Shown: positions 55,763 through 64,000 of the stretch, piece after piece | Layout: the number at the start of each line of letters is the position of its first letter | Position numbering within the stretch: position 1 is the first letter of the stretch | Source of the DNA: Thalassia testudinum | Taxonomy: Eukaryota > Streptophyta > Magnoliopsida > Alismatales > Hydrocharitaceae | Direction of reading: 5' to 3' | DNA: 64,000 bases | NCBI GenBank assembly: GCA_037157565.1 | Contig: JAZHRO010000026.1 | Coordinates: 34,896,501-34,960,500 of the forward strand | The notes under the pieces: model-generated | What the model was told of the DNA's origin: nothing | What the model saw: only the letters and a program-made list of their open reading frames with translations | Database searches by the model: none | Program-made: the position numbers and the translations under genes

Positions 55763-57775
55763 ATGGAAGGTAAGAGATCCCAGAACCCAGAGCTAGTACT
55801 CCCATTGGGCACTGATACCCAAGTAATTGCATCCACTTCTTTGCCTTCCACTTCCAATCCCTTACCTCCTGAGTCTCAAACTCCTATTCACTATTCCACT
55901 CACCAAGTGGATGATCATGAGTCATCACAATTCGAGGATTTTGAAGAACTTCTTCCACATCTGATTGCACATCCTCCACCACCACCACCACCTATCCATA
56001 GGTTCCAACCTCCACCATATCCTAATCTTCCTAACCCACCCCCGAAGAGAGGACCTATGCCTCATCTACAACACCTATTCGAAATGCAATTACAAATGAA
56101 TACCTTAACCCAACAGGTGCAACAGCTTGCTCAAGCTGTTAATCTCTTAGCTAACCCCCAACCACAACCACCTCAACCTAGAAACCCTCAGGCACCACCC
56201 CAACCTCGCAAACCTCAACTACGGGATTACTATAATCTCGTAGTTGCTCAACCAATGCCTGTGGTACATTATCCCGATGGGGGTCGTGCTGTTGAACTAA
56301 AGCCGAACATTATAGCACTCATTCCTCACTTCCATGGACTTGCTTTTGAGGACCCTTTTCAACATTTAGAGGAGCTGAAGAATCTTGCCCAAACTCTAGG
56401 TCCGTAAGGTCATGATCATCACACGCTTTTAATGAAAATGTTCTCCTTTTCATTAAAAGATAAGGCCTCCTTTTGGTTTAGAATACTTGCAAGGACTACA
56501 CCTATAGATTCTTGGGATTCTTTAGAACATAAGTTCTTAAAGAAGTACTTTCCTGTAGGTCGCACTAATGCCTTAAGGCGTGCTATCACCACATTCACTC
56601 AGAATTCAGGAGAACAAATGCACGAGGCTTGGGAAAGATTCCACGAGCTTCTGAGAAAATGTCCCCACCATGGTGTCCCACGTTAGCAACAGGTCCAGAT
56701 CTTCTACCATGGGCTCCATGATGACACACGGAATTTTGTAGATGCTGTTTGTGGAGGTAATTTCTTGTGTCGGGATGAGGACTCAGCCTTTGAGCTCTTC
56801 GAAGGTATGGCCGAGAATTCTATTAATAATGCTTCGATGAGCATGTTTAATATAAAGTCCTCACATTCCCACTCACATATGGGGGTACACAAAGCCCAAT
56901 CCAGTAGCAGAGACTTAGAGATAGTGGCTAGTCAACTAGATAAGGTGGGCTTAATGGAGAAGAAAGTAGATGAAGTATGGACATTTCTCTCAAAACCTTC
57001 ATCATCTCCTTCTTCTCAGTCACCAGCACAAAACAATTCTTCTCAGTTTCCCACAGGGAGGGAAACTATGAATAACCTTTATGTGACATAATCTGCATTA
57101 CCGGATTTCCCATTTCCATATTCTTCACCGGTTGGAGGAACCTTTGTTCCTCCCTACACTGACTTCCCTGCACCTTCTGGAGCTTCGGAGGAGCCCCATG
57201 CCATTCACAATGACCCTTTTGCACAGACATACAACCCTGGATGACGCAATCATCCAAATTTCTCGTGGTTGGGAAATTCACAGAGACCTTTTCAACAACC
57301 TTCTGCACCACCACAGTACAACCCGATCCAAGCACCACCTCCACAATCACATGGATATCCACCGCATGCCTACCAACAACCCCAACCCAGGCCCACCCAA
57401 TACTCTCAACCTGGGCCTACACGAGATGACCAGTTGGGGTCTATCATGAAAGCTCTAGCTAATATGCAACAGCAGAATATTGCTATGCAGTAGAGACAGG
57501 ATGAGGCCTTAGCTGAGATGAGAGCCCAGCTATCACACTTGACGGAGTCCCGTCAACCACATTCACTCCCATCTCAAGCACAACCTAACCCTAGGAACAT
57601 ACCTACCCAGAGGTATGTTCAACCTAGACCGGTAGTGCAAGGTCAAGCATATGTCATTTCACAACCCTTGCACGACAGTGAATTTTACACTGACCCAAAT
57701 TCTATTTATATACACAAACCCAACCATGTTTGCTACCTAACACCGAATTACCATCTACATCTAGGGCCGAACTAA
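55763..57775 (+). pseudogene. Athila-type Gag of B3
   Basis: From ATG 55763 one frame runs about 670 codons with in-frame stops at 56405, 56684, 57089, 57241 and 57491. Order: Pro-rich N-terminus (polyproline near 55975), the capsid-like core (FSFSLKDKASFWFRIL, DSWDSLEHKFLKKYFP, EQMHEAWERFHELLRKCPHH), HGLHDDTRNFVDAVCGG, a coiled helical part, the NPG-RNHPNFSW block and a Gln/Pro-rich end. The KCPHHGVP block and later TRS motif point to the Athila lineage. Gag packages the RNA. A frame change near 57750 separates it from protease. Confidence 0.9.
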
Positions 57776-58390
57776 ATGCCATAGTCACTAGGAGTGTTAA
57801 AAGCACCATAGATCCACCTTTTCCTACTTCTACTTCTTATCCCAAGTCTTCTACTTCCACTCCTCCATCTAATTCACCTTTTCCTGCTTCTCCTTTACCT
57901 AGGACTGAACCTCTTGTCACCACTTCTGTACCATTTCCTGAGGCTTTAAAGAAGAAGGAGAAAGGAAAGAAAAAGACCTGTGTGGCACCTGAGGAGGATT
58001 TGCTTAAGCTCTTTGAGCAAGTCCACATAAACATCCCCTTGTTGGATGCGATTCGCCACATACCTCTTTACGCTAAGTTTTTAAAAGACCTATGTACACC
58101 TAAGTGTAAAGCAAGGATTCAAAAAGGGAGTAGTCCAATCATCCTCTCGAAACAAGCTAGTTCCATTATTTCCAGTACCCTCCCTACTAAGATGAAAGAT
58201 CCAGGCACCCCTCCCCTATCCTGCATGATAGGTAACACCACATTTAATAGAGCACTACTTGACTTAGGTGCTTCCATCAATCTTATCCCAACCTCTCTAC
58301 TGACACATTTCGAGGTTGGCAATTTGAAGCCAACCGAGGTGTCCCTGCAATTAGCTCCTCGAATGAGCCTCTCTCCCGTGTGCGAGGAGG
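57750..58390 (+). pseudogene. Athila-type aspartic protease of B3, truncated
   Basis: Starts with ELNAIVTRS (the degenerate Athila T-R-S-G-K junction), a Ser/Pro/Lys-rich linker (KKKEKGKKKTC), NIPLLDAIRHIPLYAKFLKD, and the retropepsin core LLDLGASINLIP with the catalytic Asp in D-L-G-A-S (more usually D-T/S-G), then NLKPTEVSLQLA. Similarity fades at about 58390 where C begins. It would cleave the Gag-Pol polyprotein; the C-terminal half, RT, RNase H and integrase are not visible in the window. Confidence 0.85.
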
Positions 58391-58930
58391 AGAGAGGTAT
58401 AATCCTCTGTTTTTACTTTCATTAATATTTACATTTGAATGTCATTGCCAAACTTTCATTTTTATTTTAATATTTGAAATATTGAGTGAAATTGCAACTT
58501 CATGCTCATCTTTTCTCATAATTACTTGGCTTTTGTTATTCACATCGTTTGACATTGGTTTTGGGTTAAGATGTGCACAAATTCTCTCTAATGCATGTCA
58601 ATTGGAAATTACATAGATTCATCAAAAATTTATTGAATATTTCAGTGAGGAAAAATTGCACATATGACCTTACTTTTTTGAGTTATTGTGTGTCTTCTTT
58701 TCGTCGCATTTCATGTCAGATCTGACTATGGATTTCACACATGATTGAACGAATACGAGAAAAATATTCGTGAATTTATCGCATCATTGTCTCCTTGTGG
58801 ACACGACACGCCCTTCTGTGAGTGGTTAATTTTTATTGTAATTGTTTTGTTAAGCGATTTTCCACCACTTTGTTACTAAAACGACAAATCATCTTATTCA
58901 CATTATTCGAAAGTGAAAATTGTCTTATCA
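58391..58930 (+). repeat. C 5' LTR (~0.54 kb, left edge approximate)
   Basis: Bounded on the right by TTATCA and the PBS. The left edge is set where B3 protease similarity stops; a TG at 58408 is an alternative start. Much shorter than the B LTRs. No A-family module is seen. Confidence 0.65.
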
Positions 58931-58932
58931 AA

Positions 58933-58950
58933 TGGCATCGTTGCCGAGAG
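58933..58950 (+). other. tRNA-Asp-type primer-binding site of C
   Basis: TGGCATCGTTGCCGAGAG, the D-type variant of the tRNA-Asp complement, two bases after the LTR. Confidence 0.85.
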
Positions 58951-60045
58951 GCAACAGACGCAATAATTTTACCTAATTTTTATTTCTAATTATTTCTCGT
59001 TGGACAGTGATCTGGCCATTTATTATCTTTTTTATGCGAGGAATTTGTGGAGGTGATAGGCGCATCTGAGAGACGACGTCAACCTTGAGCAACGCCTACA
59101 TGCGAGGAAGACGTAGGAGACCTGGATCCTGCTTCCATAGGGGATTCTCCTTTGTCACAAGTTTTATTTCTATTTTCTCGCCCTTGTAGTAATTGGGGCT
59201 GATTTTCGGGAGCCTGTTCCCTTTTCTTTAGATCTAGGTTTTTATTTTATTTTATGGATTGTTTATCCTTAATTTGTTTATGTATAAGTAGCTAAAAAAA
59301 AAAACACGAGCTACCTGCCCTTAGGTTGAATCATTTAGGACTGAATGAGCAGCATTTAGATCTAATTCTTGTCTTGCATATTGCATGAAGAATGCTGGAA
59401 TCAGGTATGCACTTCTGACTTTACATTTCTACCTATCATGCAAATGCATTTGGATTAATTTTTAAACCACATAATCTGTCTTCAAGCAATCTAATCAAGT
59501 GGTCACATTTAATTTTTGAAAAAGGACTAATTAAAGGAGGGACATTTAAAAATCAAGGACTTGATTTTCAAATGTAATGTTCGATTCAAAATTCAAAATC
59601 TTTTGCGGTGTATGCACACTTATATCTCTTGCACCACGGCACGCATTTAGACACTCCTAAGTTTTGGAACTACTAGGACAAGAGCCCTCCTACCATTGGA
59701 TTCTGAAGTGTTCGGAACTTGAGATCAAAGATTTTGTAAATCTAAAGAGGGGAATACCCTGTCACGGATTTTTGGAGGTAGTTGAGAAGCACCACGAAAG
59801 AATAGCTTCAAAGGAAGGCTTAGGCATACTTGCATCCCTCATCTTTCATCTTTAGAGTTGCTCTACCATTTGAGATTTAGGGAAGAACACCTAAGCTCCA
59901 ACTAGGTCTTTTTAGGCATTTCAAAGGTTGACAATAGGCACGTAATTGACTGGGCAACTTGCTTTGTCACCTAAAATTTAAACTAAAGTCAAAAGCCTAA
60001 ATTTGTAAAGACCAAACAAGTCCTTTTGAATTGTGTTTGTAGTGC
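58951..60045 (+). other. C leader
   Basis: Non-coding and partly homologous to the B3 leader. TTTTTTATGCGAGGAAT at 59030-59045 sits about 98 nt from the PBS, at the place of the acceptor-like TTGCAGGAAT in D and E, but has lost the CAG. Confidence 0.6.
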
Positions 60046-61780
60046 ATGCTTGGTAGGCGTTCTCTTAGGAGACAACTTGTGTTTGATCCTGAACCTGAAA
60101 GAATCTTAAGATGAAACCTTCTAAGGGAAGAAACGGCTGGTCAAAGGAGCCTTAAGGAATATTTCATTCCAACCAATCAAGCTGGCCCTGCACTACGTAG
60201 ACCTGGAGGAGACAATCCTTATGAGATCAAAAGTAGTACCATATCCTTGCTGCCCTCCTTTTATGGTACTGCTAGGGAAGACCCTTACAGGCATATAGAG
60301 GAATTCACCGAGGTCTATTCCACAGTGAAGCTGCAGGTCATTACTGATGATGCTCAAATGCGGACCCTCTTTCCCTTCTCCCTCAAGGACAAAGCCAAGT
60401 ATTGGTATCACACCCTTGATGATATTAACACTTGGGATGCCCTGAAGAAGGAGTTTTTGAAGAAGTACTTCCCCATGAGCAAAACAAATCACTTTAAGAG
60501 AGAAATTATGAGTTTTGTTCAAAAGGATGGGGAAGCTTTCCATGATGCGTGGGAGTGCTTTAATGACTTATTGAGACTTTGCCCACATCACCAGGTGCCT
60601 AAGTGGTAACTAGTTGAAAGGTTCTACACCGAACTTAATGATTCGCATAGGCAAACTGTGGATGGTGCCTGTGCAGGAACCTTTCTATCTAAGACTGAGG
60701 ATGAAGCTTGGAACCCTTTTGATACTTTGAGTGAGAATTCTATTCATTTGAATTCTGCCTACATGGATAGAAAACCCACTCTCATGCAAAGAAAGTTGGA
60801 GGCGAATGAGGCAAGAGACACCCAGAATTTAGCCTATCAGATTCAATTATTGAATCAAAACATGGAAAAGCTTATGTCGAGCCCGAGCCAATTCGTATCT
60901 AACACCTCCACATCCCAAGCTTCTGAATGCTCCATTTGCTAAGGCAATACACACGCCATTGTGGATTGCCACTTGGCCTCCCAATTCCTTGAGCTTATAC
61001 AAGCGAATCTGAATGCCACTCAAGGGTTCCGTCCTAAGTCTCATAATGACCCTTTTTCCAACACTTATAATGAGGGATGGAGGAACCACCCCAACTTTTC
61101 ATGGAGACAAGGAAATTTCTCAAAGTCAGGGAGTTATAAACCACAATCCTTTCAAAACCATCAAATGAACCAACCTCAGACCTTTGCCCAACCTAAGACC
61201 TCTGAGATGGATGAATTGAAGGCAATGTTGAGAACTATGCAAGAAAGTCAAAGTGCCATCATCCAATCTCATGAAAACGCTATACATGAGATGAAATCAC
61301 AGATAGGACACCTTGTTGAGGCTGTTAGATAGAGGGAAATTGGGAAGCTCCCCAGTGCTACTAAGGAGAATCCTAAAGGAAAAGGGATTGTCTTTAGGGA
61401 GCATGCTCAGGCGGTGACTATTCTGAGGAGTGGGAAAGAAATTTCCAAACCTGATGCTCCTATAGTCTCACCCCCTGAAAAACCATACACCCCAACTTTC
61501 ACCCCCACTGGAGAAGACTTGCCCAAATCTTCTCCGCTTGAAATCACCTCACCGGAAGAAGTTGCCCCTGTTCCACCCCTTACTCGACATGACAACCCTT
61601 CCACCCAGAGGTTGAGAGTGCCCTTTCCAGAGCACTTATCCACCTCTGGGCAGACTTCTACTGGCTCATCTGGAGCCAAAGATAAGATGGATGAGATCAT
61701 GGAAACTTTCAAGCAACTGTAGATTAACCTACCTTTACTTGAAGCTATCAGGCAGATTCCATCTTATGCACGCTTCTTAA
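60046..61780 (+). pseudogene. Athila-type Gag of C
   Basis: From ATG 60046 (MLGRRSLRRQLVFDPEPE) a single frame is kept for about 578 codons with stops at 60112, 60607, 60940, 61330 and 61720. Landmarks: LLPSFYGTAREDPYRHIEEF, FPFSLKDKAKYWYHTL, FLKKYFPMSKTNHFKREI, HDAWECFNDLLRLCPHHQVP, DGACAGTF, CSIC and DCH (remains of a zinc-binding patch), NEGWRNHPNFSWRQGN, and AVTILRSGKEISKPDAP, the Athila TRSGK-type junction. It ends with INLPLLEAIRQIPSYARFLK before a frameshift at about 61780. It differs clearly from the B3 Gag, so C is a separate family. Confidence 0.92.
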
Positions 61781-62399
61781 AGGACCTGTGCACGAAAAGT
61801 GGCAATCTAGGAAACAAGTCCAATCAAAAGTTGTCCTACCTGATTCTGTTCGCTCAATTGTTCAACATGGCACACTCCCAAAACTTAAGGACCCAGGAGC
61901 CCCGTACATCTCAGTGGTTATTGGTGACTTACAGATTGATGAGACTCTACTTGATCTAGGTGCGGGGGTGAACATCCTTCCGAGCTACGTGTATGAACAA
62001 CTTGGGGGAGGCAATCTGAAGCCTAGCCCAGTAATCCTTCAAGTTGCTGATCAATCACTTAAGACACCATGGGGAATTTTGGAAGATATCCTCGTAAGAG
62101 TGGATGATTTTTTCTTCCCCGTTGAATTCTTAGTTTTGGACACTGATTCTACCAACAAGTCAACCAAACCCTCCATCATTTTGGGCTGCCCCTTCCTTAC
62201 AACTTCACATGCTTCAATCAATTGCAATACTGGGGCATTGAAAATGGACTTTGGGAATAAGAAAATCCGGCTTAATGTGTTTGATGTTTACAAACAAATC
62301 GAGTTTGAGGATTGTTCTCAAGTTGAGGTGATAGATGACCTGATTGAAGAGGCAACCCCTGCAATGTTATGTGATGACCCCTTCAGCATGTCATCCTAA
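61781..62399 (+). pseudogene. Aspartic protease of C
   Basis: Same polyprotein, shifted frame. Retropepsin core DETLLDLGAGVNILPSYVYE with the catalytic Asp in D-L-G-A-G, then NLKPSPVILQVADQS, FFFPVEFLVLDTDS and SIILGCPFLTTSHASINC (the ILGRPFL-type motif with Cys for Arg). It ends out of frame near 62385, where HVILNEHSHLLEE continues in another frame toward RT. Confidence 0.9.
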
Positions 62400-63016
62400 A
62401 TGAGCATTCCCATCTCTTGGAGGAATGTGAAGGGGATATACTAGAACTTGAGGAGTTGCTGGGTGTTTCTGTTGAGTCTCTTCCCCCATCATCTCTACCC
62501 AAGGTAGATCTACTACCTGAGATGGGGATATCTATTATGAAACCCTCTACCATACAAGCCCCCGACCTTGAGTTGAAACCCCTCCCTGACACTCTCAAGT
62601 ACGTCTTCCTAGGTGCCAATGATACGCTCCCCGTTATCATTTTGGCTGTGCTATCTGAGGCACAGGAGGGAGCCTTGATTGAATGCTTGTCTAGGCATAA
62701 GGAAGCTATTGTGTGGAGCATTACTGACATTAAGGGTATAGACTCTACACTCCGCATGCACCACATTTATACTGATGATTCCATCAAGCCATTTAGAGAC
62801 ATGCAGAGACGTTTGAACCCTAATATGAGGGAGGTGGTTAAAAAGGAAATACTGAAGTAGTTGGATGCTAAGATCATATATCCCATTGCAGATAGTAAAT
62901 GAGTAAGTCCTATTCATGTGGTGCCAAAGAAGTCAGGCTTTACTATGGAATTTAATGACCAAGGTGAATAAATTGTCACTAGACCCTCAACTGGATGGAG
63001 GGTCTATATTGATTAC
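62400..63016 (+). pseudogene. Reverse transcriptase N-terminus of C, cut by K2
   Basis: A linker (ELKPLPDTLKYVFLGANDTL) leads into RT: HRKHEAIVW-like HKEAIVWSITDIKGI, RRLNPNMREVVKKEILK, a stop at 62858, LDAKIIYPIADS, a stop near 62899, VSPIHVVPKKSGF, another stop, then TGWRVYIDY. The K2 LTR follows immediately after TGWRVYIDY, before the catalytic part of RT. Confidence 0.92.
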
Positions 63017-64000
63017 TGTTGGTGCTAGAGCACCACGATCATTTGTTTTGATGATAACAAAACACGTGTTATTTAACATTTGCAATTTGAGTCCTATATT
63101 TCAGGTCAATTGCAAATGTGGATGTGTTTAGACGGAACTCGAGCTCGCATCCAGGATGGATTGGAGGAGCTTAATGGAAAATAGAGGAGGTTCGCGTGGA
63201 GCGACAGATTGAAGATAGAAGACAAGAAGAATAGGATAGATTCTTTTTAAACCTTTCTTGTATCTCTTGTCTTTATTTTCTTGCTATTATTTTCCTTAGA
63301 ATATTATGTTAAAGAGCCTCAAAGTACCCTAACAGTAGTCCTAGGAACACCGGCACAACCCTAGGATACTTAGGTTTTCTGTAGAATACTTAGAAAACCA
63401 ATATAGGGTTCAAACAGCACTTCTAGATGTCTAATTCCCAAATCAGACGTCTGATAAAGTATTTTAAGACGTCTGACTGTTGTTTGAGACGTCTGATATC
63501 TGTTAGGCTAGACATAGCTAGTTCTGTCTGATGAAATCAGACGTCCAGACCTTATACCAGACGTCTTAGGAGACGTCTGATGGACTTGCCAAACGTCCAG
63601 ATAGTGGACCATTGGCTAGCTTAGCAGGCACTGCAGAATATGACCGTTAGAGCCTTATCAGACGTCCATAGGACTTACCAGACGTCTGATAAATGACTGT
63701 TTTGCCTCGGCTGACCCAAAATCTCTTCTCAGAGATTTTCTAGCCATTGCAACGTTTGGAAAATCCATTCCCACAGTAAAAGTAGGTTTCCAGATGTCCA
63801 GACATAGTGCCAGACGTCCTATATTTCGTTTGATTGACTTGCACAAAAACCCTGTTTAGATCTGATTCAAGTCAGGAGGAAACTCGCATAGAATCAGACG
63901 TCTGACCTTTAAATCAGACGCCTTAAAGTGGTCTTCCAGACGTCCGATGACAGAATTAGACGTCTGATTACCCTGTCAAGTGTAATCATTGTCCTGATTT
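63017..64000 (+). mobile_element. K2: SIRE/Maximus-like LTR, continues off the right edge
   Basis: TGTTGGTGCTAGAGCACC at 63017 matches the K LTR start. 984 bp of an expected ~1.7 kb are visible. The 63430-63970 part has about a dozen GACGTC hexamers, most as CAGACGTCTGA. The candidate TSD on the left is ATTAC (63012-63016). Whether this is a solo LTR or the 5' LTR of a full element cannot be seen. Confidence 0.9.

Noticed and set aside
1..64000. CRISPR array, bacterial operon or rRNA genes
   Set aside because: No spaced short identical repeats, no bacterial gene signals and no rRNA-like blocks; repeats are LTRs, palindromes and microsatellites.
1..64000. Integrated plant pararetrovirus
   Set aside because: No movement-protein or coat zinc-knuckle plus RT arrangement; PBS is tRNA-Asp rather than tRNA-Met, and RT/RNase H/integrase pieces are Ty3/gypsy.

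Overview
The window is plant nuclear DNA, almost certainly from an angiosperm with a large, repeat-rich genome. I recognise no host gene. The sequence is mostly nested long-terminal-repeat (LTR) retrotransposons. Evidence: Ty3/gypsy Gag, protease, RT, RNase H and integrase fragments of the Athila/Tat type; primer-binding sites (PBS) matching the 3' end of plant tRNA-Asp; a Ty1/copia SIRE/Maximus-type Gag and LTRs; and several elements bounded by matching 5-bp target-site duplications (TSDs). The species cannot be named from the sequence. Every recognisable protein gene is broken.

Family letters are mine. Region 1-13346: leader and partial LTR of an inverted Athila-type element (B1), then a PIF/Harbinger-type locus (Myb/SANT-like ORF followed by transposase) that was hit just after the transposase start codon by a giant (~5.4 kb) solo LTR (B2, TSD TCATC), itself carrying an A-family LTR (A1). 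A long purine-rich stretch follows. Region 13352-39161: the LTR and internal part of an A-related element (D) are opened by five insertions: F (complete, TSD CCTAA), J (LTR containing the integrase-bearing element E, TSD ACTAC/ACCAC), K (SIRE-like solo LTR, TSD GTAAG), L (A-family solo LTR, TSD ACACT) and I (3' LTR plus part of its internal region). Region 39162-64000: a SIRE-like element H (minus strand) carries a complete A element in its 3' LTR (TSD CAACC) and an Athila-type element B3 in its gag; B3 is interrupted by Athila-type element C, whose RT is interrupted by a second K-type LTR (K2).

The most interesting material is in the A/D/E/F/L family. (1) A and D share a degenerate ORF of about 490 codons that I cannot assign to Gag or Pol, although no pol was seen in A. 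(2) Their LTRs carry a fixed series of modules: several palindromes, a tRNA-like block with Pol III A and B boxes, another palindrome, a stem-loop and then a TATA box. The related E LTRs keep the second half of the series. (3) The unrelated I/J LTRs carry an snRNA-type USE and TATA pair spaced 24 nt apart, the spacing used by Pol III in plants. Two LTR groups in one 64-kb window therefore appear to have acquired different Pol III promoter types, which recalls the 5S-carrying Cassandra elements. (4) A, E and F duplicate their polypurine tract about 1.2 kb upstream of the 3' LTR and carry a repeated ~60-bp unit between the two copies.

Functional picture: E is the only A-related element with visible pol (RNase H and integrase), so an intact E-like element is a plausible source of enzymes for A, D, F and L. 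This is inference from shared 3' ends, LTR modules and PBS. No element in the window looks capable of autonomous movement.
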